Of a DNA stretch of 64,000 nucleotides, positions 47,958 through 63,000 are shown piece by piece. Under the pieces are notes generated by a model that was given only the letters and a program-made list of their open reading frames with translations, was not told the DNA's origin and did no database searches. Where the stretch lies: positions 3,596,001 through 3,660,000 of the forward strand of contig NZ_CP024901.1 of NCBI RefSeq assembly GCF_003343245.1, read 5' to 3'. The translations under genes were made by a program, and so were the position numbers. Source of the DNA: Photorhabdus laumondii subsp. laumondii. GTDB taxonomy: Bacteria; Pseudomonadota; Gammaproteobacteria; Enterobacterales; Enterobacteriaceae. Position 1 is the first letter of the stretch, and every line of letters starts with the position of its first letter.

Positions 47958-50032
47958 GACCCCTCCCGGACATTATGGCTCATTACTCAGACGAGGATGA
48001 AATGAGGTCATCATGGTGAGTATCTGTTTTAGCTGGGATGGGGGCATGTTGCACGTTAGCCTGCCGACACGCTGAGCATTCAGGCGGTCAGCGATTTGTC
48101 CGGTGCTAAATCGCCTGCATGGTTTTTTTTGGAATGGCATCTTGCTTCCCTTATCATTTGCAAGTCTCGTCAGAACTATCTATAAAGCTATAAAGGCACC
48201 AGCAGTTTGTCGCTGATAGTCTTATTGATAACCTGTATGAACAGGCAACGTCGGGAATATTCCATTGCGGCTTAAGAGTATCGTGAAGATAGCTAATCAG
48301 TCGTTTTATGTGTTTAATATCTAATCAAGAACATATAACAAAAAACTTATGTTGTCCCGCCTGTTTGGGTGATGAGTATTTGATTAACTTAATAAATGTG
48401 ACATAAATCCCAAATTTTTTTACTCCGCTACGTTCACCCAACATCCGAATTTTATTAAATGGCAGCAACAAACACCGCATTATGCTGTATCTGCTTTTAG
48501 CGCTTCGATTATCACTGTTGCGTTTTCATTAATCATAAAACGAAAAAATGTGGACTGACCGTTTTCATGGACATTAAACTCTTTTTTATCGCATTTTACT
48601 ACCACCGGCAGGGTTTTAACGCTGTTTTTACTGTCTTTAACATTGCGTTTTAATGCTTTTTATTGACTTAGTAACGTTAAGATTCGTTCAGATTAAATCA
48701 TTGTGGGCTGTCATTTTTCATCTTGTTTGAAAACAAGGCGTGACAGAGATTTTCACTCATTCAGGTAAAAGTGAGAGACGCTTTATCTGCATATGATAAA
48801 ACCGTCGTTAAAAAACCGTTTATGGTCTGTCAGTGTCGTTTTAACATCTGGACAAAATAGTCAGCGTATGATGAAAAAACAGGTAAAAACTTTAATCATT
48901 AAAGTTGAAAATAAATGATTAAGGTTTTTTAAAAACGGGTAAAAAATTCACTGCTATATTGATATTGTAAGAGAAAGCATCAGGCAAAACCGGTCCTGAG
49001 TTGATTAACCAAGTGACCGCGTTAATCCAATAATAAGAGTGAAAATATTTAACCGGATTAACTCAATTAAGTTAATGTGCTTCAATAAACGATGTTGCAT
49101 GGATTGAAAGACGTTTATGGAAAACAGAAAACCTAAACATTAGTTTAATGGAAACGGGGAAGTTAACTACGTATCAGGAAACGAAAAAACATTAGGTTGA
49201 TAAAAACTGCTTAATGAAAACCCGCTTTTGCTTTAAAAAAACAGGAAAATTCCAGGAGTGATAATTGTTTTACCGATCCCACTCTTTTAACATGGCTAAC
49301 TTTCTCTTTTTACTTGTATTTCCCGTTTTTAGCGATTGCAAGCGCTTTTTTATCGGTAATTAATCCATCTGAGGATTTAAAAAGTAGGTACCCCATTAAT
49401 GCCCGATTTTTAAAAAGCTCAGCGGGAATAAAAAAGGTTTATTCCCTGCTATGATGATTTAAAAGTGAGTATACAGAGAGATTAAAGACTTATATAAAAG
49501 GAAAATATGGATTTAACTCAATAGAGACCTTTTTTATAAAGGCGGTTAATTGTTTGTATTAAAAATCCATTAACTATTAGCAGAGAATTGAAAATAAATC
49601 AGCAGGTAAAATAATATTACCCAGCCTGTTAATGTGTTTTCTCACTGTTATTTTACTCAGCAAGCTATAAACATAACGCAATAAGGGATAAAGCGGTTAA
49701 TGTGGCAGGATTTAAGTTTTAAACAGTGCGTTGATTATCCGAAAAAAATATAAGGGGGTATCTTTAATATTATCAGGCTAAATAGCCTCAGCAAAGATAA
49801 AAAGCGGGTATGATTAATGTTTGTTAAATGTAAAATACGATATGCCATGATGATTAAACTGAATAAAAATCAGGTATTAAAAGTGATAAAAACAACGGTT
49901 AAAACCTGATAACGATTAAAATCAGAGGTTAAAGCAATGTTTTTAAAAACAGGTTAAAACCTGCCCAGCATAAATCTATCAGTGAAAAATGAAAATCGGC
50001 TTTCACCTTGGGGAAAAAGGATAAACAAGAAA
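47958..50032. other. 2-kb gene-free AT-rich spacer between NRPS and rhs
   Basis: No credible ORF on either strand. From about 48400 on it is made of short A/T-rich runs with recurring words such as GGTTAAAACCTG (49896-49910, 49951-49965), AAAAACAGG and TTAAGGTTTTT, plus a palindrome AACTTTAAT-C-ATTAAAGTT at 48888-48906. It must contain the rhs promoter near 47960-48200. No recognised ncRNA or origin. Its composition is unlike the GC-rich genes on both sides. Confidence 0.5.
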
Positions 50033-50065
50033 GATAATCCGGTATAAGAAACACACCGGATTATC
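50033..50065 (-). terminator. NRPS terminator
   Basis: Perfect 11-bp stem GATAATCCGGT / ACCGGATTATC with an 11-nt loop, 44 bp after the NRPS stop and followed on the minus strand by TTTCTTGTTT. Confidence 0.85.
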
Positions 50066-50108
50066 ATATCAAGGTTAAATTATTCAATATTCCTTAACTA
50101 TATTAGTA

Positions 50109-51000
50109 TTACATCTCCTCATTACCACTGATCGCCAGCGCTCTATTCAAAGCCTGTGCTAAAGCGATTTTATTCTCATTATCCTCCAATAAACTAAAAT
50201 GGTTACCCGGAGTAGCAATCAACTTAAGTGAAGTATTAGGCATGACCCGTTCCCAACCTAACGACGGCTCTATATTTACGGATTCCGGCTTTTCATCCGT
50301 CACAAAAGAATCAGCAGGAGAAGGTTCTACCGCATAGAACTGATGCAACGTTATTGCTAATGCTGACGGTTCATAATCCGCAACTATTTGCGTGTAACGT
50401 TCGATCTGCCGCCAATGCTTTGCGATCACATCAGCACGCAGATTTGCGGGATATAACGCCAATTCTTGTGCTGCTTCAATAAACTGCACCAAATTCAACT
50501 CATCAATTCGCCGGTACAACGCCGCAATCTCTTCTTTGCACGCCTTCCCCGACTGCCGAGCCAACTCAGTAAAGAAATGATGTTTAGACTGCATGGCCTC
50601 TTTGCCAAAATAATGCGGTGCAGGCGTATCAATTAACCCCAAGAAATTAACCATTTCACCGGCACTCAAAAGCCGCTGGACAATGGCATAAGCCAATATC
50701 CCGCCGGAAGAGTAGCCACTTATCCGATACGGACCAACCGGTTGTACCGCTTTCATCAAGGTGATCATTCTGGCTGCCTGCTCTTCCATCGTTAACATCA
50801 GTTCTTCACTGATGGATGGCCAAGGCAGCGCATAAATCGGATAGCCCGACGGGATATGTTGAGCCAGCCCGAAGACATAAGAATAGTCACCCATGCCACT
50901 GGGAACAAAGAACAATGGCAGCCCTGTTCCGCCAGGTCGCACCGATATAGCGCTGCTTCGCGGCTGAGACAATAAATCCGAGGTGATTTTAGAGGCCAAT
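50109..51000 (-). other. NRPS terminal thioesterase domain
   Basis: Type I TE of about 280 aa at the C-terminus: LPLFFVPSGMGDYSYVFGLA (start of the alpha/beta hydrolase), ISGYSSGGILAYAIVQRL (nucleophile Ser in GxSxG), GLIDTPAP (Asp region) and ATPGNHFSLLED (catalytic His). It would release the peptide by hydrolysis or cyclisation; the sequence does not say which. Confidence 0.93.
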
Positions 51001-54000
51001 TCGGACAACACCGGGAATTGGAACAAAGCATTCAATGTAAAAATCAAACCCCGACCGGCGGCAAGATTCATCATTCGCATGGCAAGCAGTGAGTGGCCGC
51101 CCAACGCGAAGAAATTGTCATGCCGGCTAACCTGCTCAATCCCTAGCAATTCACACCAAATCGCGGCTAATACGATTTCCGTTTCGCCTTGTGGCGCTTC
51201 ATAAGCCTGACGAGCAAACGCTTCATTGTCCGGCTCCGGTAACGCACGACGATCCAACTTACCGTTCGGTGTCAATGGAAAGGCATCCAGACGCACAAAG
51301 GCTGACGGCACCATATAGTCAGGTAAAATGGCACTCAGGTGGGTACGCAGGCTATTCGCCAACCTCTCATCCGCTTGCGCCACCACATAAGCCACCAAGC
51401 GTTTGTCCTGCCCTTCACCCAACGCCAGCACCACAGATTGACTTACCGCAGGATGTTCCACCAACCGGGCCTCAATTTCACCCGGTTCAACCCGGAAACC
51501 CCGAATTTTCACCTGATGATCATTACGCCCCAAGAATTCCAGATTGCCATCCGGCAAGTAGCGAACCAAATCCCCGGTTCGATACATCCGTGCATTTGGA
51601 TTATCGCTAAATGGATCAGTCAGGAAGTATTCCGCTGTCAGTTCAGCACGATTGAAATAACCCCGTGCGACACCAACGCCCCCAATATACAATTCCCCCT
51701 CGACTCCTAACGGTACTGGCTGCCCCTGAACGTCGAGCAGGTAAACGCGTGTATTCGGTAGCGGACGGCCTATGATATTGGCCTGCCCCATCCCCTCGTT
51801 TAGGCAGGATGTCGTCGTGGTAATCGTGGCTTCTGTAGGACCGTAGCAATTCGCCAGAACAGGGTATTCACCGTGAGTCGCTAGCCAACGTTGTAACTCA
51901 TGATCAGGTATCGCTTCCCCACCAATGCAAATAATCCTTAGGCCCTGATAGATATCGCCTTTATCAACATTTGATATTATCCGCCAGAATTGGGCCGGTA
52001 TCGCAATGTAGGTAATTTTATAAGACTCGCACAGACGCCAAAACGCCTGCGCACTCAAGAGCCACTGATTTGTCCTTAAGACTAATTGTGCCCCCTGTGT
52101 TATTGCGCAAAATATTTCTGATGCACAAACGTCAAAAGAAGGGTTGCAAAATTGCAATAGACGGTCAGATGCGTTAAGCGACCACTTCGTGTTCAGCGAA
52201 GTAATTTGACTGACCAATTGTCTATGTTCAACCATTACGCCCTTTGGTGTGCCAGTCGAACCGGAGGTGTAAATCACATACGCCAGATGCCGTGAGGTCA
52301 GTTCAGGTATCTGAAGATTGCTGTCTGGCTGGTCAAACAATGTATTCGGATCAAACACTGTCAGCCCGGTAAGTACATTCTCGCCCAACACTGTACGCCC
52401 GACAGCATCAGCCAATAAAATAACCGGTGAAACATCAGCCAAAATATGCGTTAGACGTTCGCCCGGATAATCCGGATCTAACGGCACATAAGCCGCGCCA
52501 GCTTTCAGCACCGCCAACAATCCCACCACCATCGCCGGTGAACGTGCCACGCAAATCGCCACCCGCTGGTCCGGTTCTACACCTAGCGCAATGAGCTGAT
52601 GGGCCAGCCGGTTAGCGCGGGCATTTAATTCGGCATAACTAAAAGTTTGCTCCTCATACACTAACGCTGTTGCGTCCGGGGTTTGCTCCACCTGTTGTTC
52701 AAACAATTGATGAATACATAACGACGGTTCAAGATACGAGGTTTCCGTCGCATTCCACGTTTTCAGCATCAACGTACTTTCAATTTCAGGTAGGATGTTC
52801 AATGTCCGTACCGGCGTTTCCGGGGTCTGTTCCAATGCCTCCACCAAGCTCTCCAATGCCTGTTGCATATAGCCGCATACCCGTTCCGGCTCAAACGGTT
52901 GGATAACTTGAGCAGTTAGCCCCAGTGCGTCACTAAAATCCTCCACCGACAAGGCAAACGGATAGTTGGTAAACTCCTGCGCACCAAGGAATTCAATGCC
53001 GTCCATCGTTTCATCCAAAGGATCTGGCTGATCATTATGTCGGTAGTTCAACAGGGCACTAAACAGTGGAATGCCATCCTGCACACCACTACAACGTTGG
53101 GCCAGCGCCAGTGAGGCATGCTCATGTTCCAACAATCCCGCTAACTGACGATGTACTGCCTGTACACTATCTCGCACCGGCGTATCATCCATATCCAGCC
53201 GCAACGGCAAGGTATTGATAAACAGCCCCATGCCGCTGTCAACCCCTTTCCCTACCGCCATGCGCCCAAATATTACGGTACCGAACACCACCTGTTCCTG
53301 TCCGCTGGTACGCGACAACACCTGCGCCCAAGCCAAATGACATAAAGCCGCCAAACTGACCCCCAAACGCCGGGCTTGACTGCGTAGACGGTCATTCAAC
53401 TCAGGTGCCAACATTCGCTGCGATTCCGTCACTTGGGAGCCATCACGATGCACCTCCGTCAATCCGAACGGCAATGTAGGTTCATCCACCTCCGCCAGCA
53501 TTTCGGTAAAGAAGCGGATATGTGCATCCTGACTCACCCCCAGCCGGGCCTGCGCGACCAAATTGCGGAAAGGTGTCGGTGTTGGCAGGCTCTCCTCCTG
53601 TCCGTCTAGATAAGCCTGTACTTCACGGTTCATCACGTCCAACGTGGTATGGTCGCCAATCAGATGATGCAACAATTGCAATACAATCCAACGGCCATCA
53701 GTCTCCTGTGCCACTATAAAGCGCAATAACGGTGCTTCGCCCAAGTCTAGACGATGGTGACGGGGATCAAAACGCTCAGCCAATTGTCCGCTAACCGGTC
53801 CATCGGCTGGGTTCAGTGTCAATTCAGTCACCGACAAGGATGCCTGACGCCAAACTACTTGGGCGGGCACTGACAGCCCTTGCCAGATAAAGGCAGTACG
53901 CAGGATATCGTGTCTATTTACCACCTGTTGCACCGCCGCCAGATAACGGCCCAGCAAAGTCCGCTCAGTGAAGACCATCTGACCGGTTAATAGATAGGGG

Positions 54001-57000
54001 TCCCCTTTGTTTGCCAATAGGTGATGGAACAAAATACCGTCCTGCAATGGCGACAAGGCATAGATATCCTGAATATTGGCAACACCGCCCAGCATTTGCC
54101 CAACGATGCGGTCAATCTCTGGCTGAGTTAGATCAATCAGCGGCAACATTTCCGGTGTCAATGCCGTGGTTGCCGGGGTGATGACGTTAGTCGGCACGAT
54201 GACGGCCTGATGCTGCCCCAACGTTTGGGCCAAATCTGACAGCACCGGCGACTGGAACAGATCACGCGCCGCCAATGTCAATCCCAAATGACGCAAGCGT
54301 TCAATCATGCGTACAGCGAGCAGTGAATGGCCGCCTAACGCAAAGAAGCTGTCATATCGACTAACCTGTTCAATCCCCAGTAATTCACACCAAATCGCCG
54401 CTAGCGTCATTTCCGTTTCGCCTTGTGGCGCCACGTAAACCTGACGGGCAAACGCTTCACTGTCCGGAGCCGGTAGCGCCCGACGATCTAGCTTACCGTT
54501 CGGCGTCAACGGAAACGCATCCAGACGCACAAAAGCTGACGGCACCATATAATCAGGCAGAATTTTACTCAGGTAAGCACGCAAACTATTCACCAGCCCG
54601 TCATCCGCGAGTGCCACCACATAAGCCACCAGCCGTTTGTCTGGCCCATCACCTAACGCCAACACCGCCGCTTCACGCACCGCCGGGTGCTCTACCAGAC
54701 GCGCCTCAATTTCCCCCGGTTCAATCCGGAAGCCCCGGATTTTAACCTGCTGGTCATTACGCCCCATGAACTCCAGATTACCGTCCGGTAAATAGCGAGC
54801 CAAATCCCCGGTTCGGTACATGCGGGCATCCGGGTCATCACTGAATGGATCGACGAGGAAACGTTCGGCGGTTAACTCAGGGCGATTAAGATAACCTTGG
54901 GCGACCCCATCACCACCGACATAAATCTCCCCGATCACCCCTGGCGGTACCGGCTGACCATAAACATCCAGCAGATAAACACGCGTATTCGCTATTGGGC
55001 GGCCAATAGGTATCCGGCTCACTCCTTGCGGTAACGCCTCGATAGGATACATGGTGGTAAAGGTGGTTCCTTCACTCGGACCATAGGCTTGCAAGAGTTG
55101 TTGTGGCGGACGATTATCCAGAACCTGAGCAATCACCTTTAAATCGGGTATATCTCCCCCGAAAATCAGAATCTTAATTTGCGGAAGAATGGGAGATAAC
55201 TCTGCTGCCAGCCGGTTAAACAACCCGATCGTCAGCCACAGCACTGTGATGCGGTGCTCCTGTAAAGTCAGCACTAACTCCTGCGGTGTCAATAAGGTGG
55301 CGCGGTCGATAACGACTAAAGCACCACCATTAAGCAATGGTGCCCAAACTTCAAACGTGCTGGCATCGAAAGCCGGATTAGCGGTAAAGGCAACCCGATC
55401 CTCCGGTCCGATGTTGGCATAGCCATTATTGATGACCAGCCGGACCATCGCACGATGTTGTACCAAAACCCCTTTGGGTGTGCCGGTAGAGCCGGAGGTG
55501 TACATGATATACGCTAATTCGGCGCTGGAACGCGGCAAATTAGGGTTGACATGATCTTGCTCTCTGTTCGCACTTTTCTTATCCGAGAGACGCAACAGCG
55601 GAATAGTCAAGTTAGCCGGAATATCAGCCCGTGTATCAGTGAGCAGCAACCGAGCGGAACAATCACTTATCAGCCAATGTTTCCGCTCATCCGGCATACT
55701 GGGATCAACCGGCACGTAAACAGCGCCAGCTTTGAGAATAGCCAATTGGGCCACCACCAGTTCTATCGATCGTTCTAACAGGAGCGCAACATGGTCATCC
55801 GGACGAATCCCCTGTTCGATTAGCTGATAAGCCAACCGGTTAGCACACGTATTCAGTTCCATATAACTTAGGGTTTTATCGCCCGCTATCAACGCCGTCG
55901 CCTCTGGGGTTCTCTCCACTTGCTGCTCAAACAATTGATGAATACATAGCGCATCAGGATAGACGGTTTCCGTGGCGTTCCAGGTTTCCAGTAACAGCGT
56001 GCGTTCCGTTTCGGGTAGGATATTCAAGGCCCGTATCGGTGTCTCCGGCGTTTGCTCCAAAGCTTCTACCAGACTCTCCAGCGCCTGTTGCATATAAGCG
56101 CATAGGCTTTCCGGATCAAACGGTTGCACGACCTGAGCCGTCAGCCCCAGAGATTCGCCAAAATCCTCCACCGACAGCACGAATGGGTAGTTGGTTCGCT
56201 CCTGTCCACCAAGAAATTCAATACCGCTGATCAGTTCATCTGACGTTGCCGACAAAGTATTATGCCGATAATTCAACAGCGCACTAAAGAGTGGCGTACC
56301 GCTGGCAACCCTACTGCAACGCTGAGCCAGTGCCAATGACGCATGCTCATGCGCCAATAATCCGGCGAGTCGGGTATGGGCGGCCTGTACGCTGTCCCGT
56401 ACCGGAGTCTCATCGATATCCAGCCGCAACGGCAAGGTATTGATAAACAACCCCATGCCATTGTCAACACCCTCCCCCGCCTGCATACGCCCAAACAGCA
56501 CCGTCCCAAACACGACACTCTGCTGACCACTGGTACAAGACAATACCTGTGCCCAAGCCAGATGACACAGCGCCGCCAGACTGACACCCAAACGTCGAGC
56601 CTGACTACGCAAACGGTCATTCAACGTGCTCGTCAGCATCCGGTGGAACTCCGTCACCTGCGAACCGTCACGATGTACCTCCGTCAATCCAAACGGCAAC
56701 GTGGGTTCATCCACCTCCGCCAGCATCTCGGTAAAGAAGCGGGTATGCTCTTCCTGACTGATACCCAGCCGGGCCTGCGCCACCAAATTGCGGAAAGGAA
56801 CCGGCACCGGCAAGCTCTCTTCCTCACCCATCAGATACGCCTGAACTTCGCGGTGCATCACTTCCATCGTTTCATGGTCACCGATCAAGTGATGATGCAG
56901 TTCCAGTAACAACCAACGACCATCCGTTTCCTGCGCGATAACAAAACGCAGTAACGGGGCTTGACTCAGGTCAAGACGATAATAACGCGGATCAAAACGC

Positions 57001-60000
57001 CGGGTTAACTGGTCACTGACTGAGCCATCAGCCGGGTTCAGTGTCAGTTCCGTCACTGACAATGGGGCCTGACGCCAGACCACCTGCGTCGGCACTGACA
57101 ATCCTTGCCAAATAAAGGCGGTACGCAGAATATCGTGTCGATCAATTATCCGTTGAATCGCCGCCAAATAACGATCCAACAGCACCCGGTCAGCAAAAAC
57201 CATCTGGCTAATTAACAGATAGGTATCACCTTCATTCTCCAGCAGATGGTGGAACAAAATGCCATCCTGCAACGGTGACAGCGCGTAGATATCCTGAATA
57301 TTCGCCATCCCGCCCGGGACTTGTCCGACGATACGATCAATGTCAGGCTGAGTTAAATCGATCAGCGGCAACATCGCCGGTGTCAGTACCGTCGTATCCG
57401 GTGTAATACGGTTGTCAGGCACCCGGATTTCATCATGCTGAACCAGAGACTGCGCCAGAACACAGAGTGTTGGATGTTGGAACAGTGTTTGTACCGCTAT
57501 CCCCAGACCGATACGCCGCAATCGTTCAATCATGCGCACGGCAAGCAGTGAATGGCCGCCCAACGCAAAGAAGCTGTCATATCGACTAATCTGCTCAACG
57601 CCCAGTAATTCACACCAGACAGCCGCTAACATCGTTTCTATCTTCCCTTGCGGGGCTTCATAAACCTGACGGGCAAACGCCGCTTCCCCCGGTGCCGGCA
57701 ACGCTCGGCGATCTAGCTTGCCATTCGGCGTCTGCGGAAAGCTATCCAGACGTACAAAGGCCACCGGTATCATATAGTCAGGTAAAACTGCACTCAGGTA
57801 TTCACGCAAACGGGCAGCCAAACCCTCATTCGCTTCCGCCACCACATAGGCGACCAGCCGTTTGTCCTGCCCGTCATCCAGCGCCAGTACCGCCGCCTCT
57901 TGTACTGCTGGATATTCCACCAGCCGGGTTTCAATTTCCCCTAGCTCAACCCGGAAGCCGCGAATTTTAACCTGTTGGTCGTTACGACCCAGGAATTCCA
58001 ATTCACCGTCCAGCAGATAGCGAGCTAAATCTCCGGTGCGATACATCCGAGCGTCGGGCACCGGATTAAAGACGTCCGGTATAAAACGTTCCTCACTCAA
58101 TGCCAGCCGGTTCAGATAACCCCGTGCCACCCCCACGCCACCAATATACATTTCACCAACGCAGCCCAATGGCACGGGTTGCCTGTTTCTATCCAGTAAG
58201 TAGACGCGAGTATTCCTAATCGGCCGACCGATAGAACGATCATCTGCCGGGGATAATATTTCTTTACAGGTCGCCGTCACGGTATTTTCCGTCGGGCCAT
58301 ACGCGTTCAATAGCCGGAGTTGGTAGGTTTCCTGCCTAAACCAATCCTGAATGGCGTTCTTTTTGACCGCCTCACTGCCAATGATGATCAGCCTGAGACC
58401 ATCCGGCAGCGGCAACCCGTTATCTCTGGCCGCCAGTTCAGACCAGAACAGAGTCGGCAAAAACATCACCGTGATACGGTTTTGCCGGGCTAAGGCAATA
58501 AATTCCGCCATTGAAGCCAGCCAGCTATCGTCGCGAATAACTAGCGCGGCTCCGTTACATAATGACGAGAAGCACTCTTCCACTGAAACATCAAACGCAA
58601 AAGCGGCAAATTGCAACACCCGGTCTTGCTCGGTGACGGCATAGCGTTCATTAACACCCAGATAACGTTGATAGACCGCCTGATGTTCTACCATCACCCC
58701 TTTCGGCTGCCCGGTTGAACCGGAGGTATAAATGACGTAAGCCAAGTGCTGTGGCGTCAACGCCGGGACCTGCGGGTTACTATCCGGCAGGTCAGGCTGG
58801 ATATTCGGGTCGAGTACCGTCAACCCGACCAGCGCCTCGTCGCCCAGTGCAGCCTGTCCGGTCGCATCAGCCAATACCACTGATGGGGCGGTATCATTCA
58901 GGATATACGTCAGACGCTCCCCCGGGTAAGTTGGGTCCAGCGGCACATAGGCCCCACCGGCTTTCAGCACCGCCAACAATGCCACCACCATAGTCGGGGA
59001 GCGAGCCACGCAAATGGCTACCGGCTGATCCGGTGTTACGCCAAACGCAATCAGTTGATGAGCAAGGCGATTGGCGCAGGCATTTAATTCGGCATAACTC
59101 AGCGTCTGCTCTTGATACACCAGCGCCGTCGCATCAGGGGTTTTCTCCACCTGTTGCTCAAACAATTGATGAATACATAACGCCTCAGGATACGGGCTCT
59201 CCGTGGCATTCCATGTTTCCAGTAACAAGGTGCGTTCCGTTTCAGGCAAGATATTCAGTGTTCGTACCGGTGTCTCTGGAGCCTGCTCAAGGGCCTCTAC
59301 CAAACTCTCCAGCGCCTGCTGCATATAACTGCACAAGCTTTCCGGATCAAACGGTTGCACCACATGAGCGATCAGCCCCAACGTGGCACCATCGTCCTCC
59401 ACCGACATGCCAAAGGGATAGTTAGTGCTCTCCTGTTCGCCCAGGAATTCAATCCCGTCTATCGTTTCATCCAAAGGATCACGCTGATCATTATGTCGAT
59501 AGTTCATTAAAGCACTAAAAAGTGGCGTACCGCTGGCAACTCCACTGCATCGCTGAGCCAACGCCAGTGAAGCATGCTCATGTTCCAACAATCCCGCCAG
59601 CCGGGTATGTACGGCCTGTACACTATCGCGTACTGGCGTATCATCCATATCCAACCGTAACGGCAAGGTATTGATAAACAGCCCCATACCATTGTCAGCC
59701 CCTTCTCCCGCCGCCATACGCCCAAATAGTACTGTGCCAAACACCACTTTCTCCTGACCACTGGTACACGACAATACCTGTGCCCAAGCCAGATGACACA
59801 ACGCCGCCAGACTGACTCCCAAACGCCGGGCCTGACTACGCAGACGGTGATTCAAGCTGGCCGTCAGCAGCCGATGGGATGCTATCTCCTGAGAACCATC
59901 ACGATGCACATCCGTCAGCCCAAACGGCAGCGTTGGCTCATCCACTTCCGCCAACATCTCGGTAAAGAAACGGGTATGCGCTTCCTGATCCCCTCCTAAC

Positions 60001-63000
60001 CGGGCCTGCGCCACCAGATTGCGGAAAGGAGCTGGGTCAGGCAGGCTATTCCCTTGTCCGGCAAGGTATGCCTGCACTTCACGGTTCATCACTTTCATTG
60101 TGGTATGGTCACCAATCAGGTGATGTTGCAATTCCAGTAAGAACCAGCGGCCATCGGTCTCCTGCGCCACCACAAAACGTAACAGCGGTGCTTGACCCAA
60201 ATCGAGACGATAATGGCGGGGATTAAAACGTCGAGCCAGTTGATCGCTAACCGGGCCATCAACCGGGTTCAGCGCCAGCTCAGTCACCGACAAGGATGCC
60301 TGACGCCAGACTACCTGTGCCGGTACTGACAACCCTTGCCAGATAAAGGCAGTGCGCAGAATATCGTGGCGATCAATCACCTGTTGCACTGCCGCCAAAT
60401 AACGATCTAGCAGAGACCGGTCAGCAAAAGCCATTTGACTGACCACCAGATACGGATCACCTTCGTTTGCCAATAAATGGTGGAACAAAATGCCGTCCTG
60501 CAACGGTGACAGGGCATAGATATCTTGAATATTAGTTATCCCACCCGGCACCTGCCCGACGATACGGTCAATCTCAGCTTGAGTCAGATCAATCAGCGGC
60601 AACATTTCTGGGGTGATTTTCGTCGTCGCTGACGTAATCACATTGGGTGGCACCACCATAACCGGGTGCTGCCCCAATGTTTGCGCCAATTCAAGTAACA
60701 CTGGCGACTGGAACAAATCACGCACAGCCAGCGTCAACCCCAAGTGACGCAGATGTTCAACCATCCGCACAGCCAGCAACGAGTGGCCGCCCAACGCAAA
60801 AAAGCTGTCATACCGACTGACCTGTTCAATCCCCAGTAATTCACGCCAAATCGTCGCCAGCGCAATTTCCATCTCGCCTTGTGGCGCAACATAAACCTGA
60901 CGGGCAAACGCCTCTTCGTCCGGTGCCGGTAACGCCCGGCGATCCAGCTTACCGTTCGGGGTTAACGGGAAAGCCTCCAGACGCACAAAAGCTGACGGCA
61001 CCATATAATCAGGTAAAATGGCACTCAGGTGATCACGCAGAGTCATCGCCAACCCCTCATGGGCTTCCGCCGCCACATAGGCCACCAGCCGTTTGTCCGA
61101 CCCATCACCCAGCGCCAACACAGCCGCCTCACGCACCGCCGGATGTTCCACCAGACGCGCCTCAATTTCCCCCGGTTCAATGCGGAAACCGCGAATTTTA
61201 ACCTGTTGGTCATTACGGCCCAGAAATTCCAGATTGCCATCCGGCAGATAACGGGCCAAATCCCCGGTCCGGTACATACGCGCATCCGGTTGATCACTAA
61301 ATGGATCTGTCAGGAAACGTTCAGCAGTCTGGTCAGGGCGATTAAGATAACCACAAGCCACCCCGTCTCCGCCCACATAAATCTCTCCGGTCACCCCCAA
61401 CGGTACTGGCTGGCCGTAAGCATTCAACAGATAAATACGTGTATTGGCTATCGGTCGGCCAATGGGGATCCGCGTCACTCCCTGCGTTAATGCCACGATA
61501 GGATACATGGTGGTAAACGTGGTTCCCTCACTGGGGCCATAAGCCTGCAAGAGTTGTTGGGGCGGGCGATTATTTAGAACCTGAGCAATCACCTGTAAGT
61601 CGGGTATATCTCCCCCGAAAATCAGGATCTTTATCTGCGGCAGAACCGGAGATAACTCTGGTGCCAGTCGGTTAAATAACCCGATAGTTAGCCACAGCAC
61701 TGTGATGTGGTGAGCCTGTAAAACCAGTACTAACTCCTGTGGTGTTAATAACGTGGCGCGGTCAATAACCACTAACGCCCCACCGCTGAGCAACGGTGCC
61801 CACACTTCAAATGTACTGGCATCAAAAGCCGGATTAGCCGTAAAGGCCACCCGGTCATCCGGTCCGACTTCAGCATAATCATTATTGATGACCAGCCGGA
61901 CCACCGCACGATGCGGTACCAAGACCCCTTTAGGTGTACCGGTAGAACCGGAGGTGTACATGATATATGCTAACTCGGCGCTGGAACGCGGCAAATCAGG
62001 GTTGAAGCACTCTTCCTCTCTTCCGTCCGTGTCTGATTGATCCGAGAGACGCAACAGCGGAACCGTCAGGTTAGCCGGAATATCAGCCTGTGTATCGGTG
62101 AGCAGCAACCGGGCGGAACAATCACTTATCAGCCAGTTTTTCCGCTCATCCGGCATACTGGGATCAACCGGCACGTAAACGGCACCGACTTTAAGAATGG
62201 CCAACTGAGCCACCACCAGTGCTATCGAGCGCTCTAACAGGAGCGCAATATGATCACCGGAACAAACTCCTTGTTCGATTAACTGATGAGCCAGCCAGTT
62301 AGCACGGGTATTCAGTTCCGTATAGCTTAACATTTTATCGCCTGCTATCAGCGCCGTCGCCGCTGGAGTTTTCTCCACCTGTTGTTCAAACAACTGATGG
62401 AGACATAACTGATCAGGATAGACGGTTTCCGTCGCGTTCCAAGTTTCCAGCAACAAGGTACGCTCCGCTTCCGGCAGGATGTCCAATACCCGAACGGGCA
62501 TTTCTGGGGCTTGCTCCAGCGCTTCCACCAGACTCTCCAATGCCTGTTGCATATAACCGCAGAGGCTGTCCGGATCAAACGGCTGCACGACTTGAGCAGT
62601 CAGACCCAGCGTAGAACCACCGTCCTCCACCGACAGCACAAACGGATAGTTAGTTCGCTCCTGTTCGCCCAAGAATTCAATCCCGGCCATCGTTTCATCC
62701 AAAGAATCTGGCTGCTCATTATGGCGATAGTTCAACAGGGCACTAAAGAGTGGCGTACCGCTGTCAACCCCACTGCATCGTTGAGCCAGCGCCAACGGAG
62801 CATGCTCATGCTCCAGCAACTCAGCCAGTCGCAGATGCACCTCCCGCACACTGTCTCGTACTGGGGTCTCATCGATATCCAGCCGCAGCGGCAGGGTATT
62901 GATAAACAACCCCATCCCTTCCCCTACGGCCATGCGCCCAAACAGGACGGTACCAAACACCACTTTCTCCTGCCCGCTGGTGCGCGATAATACCTGCGCC

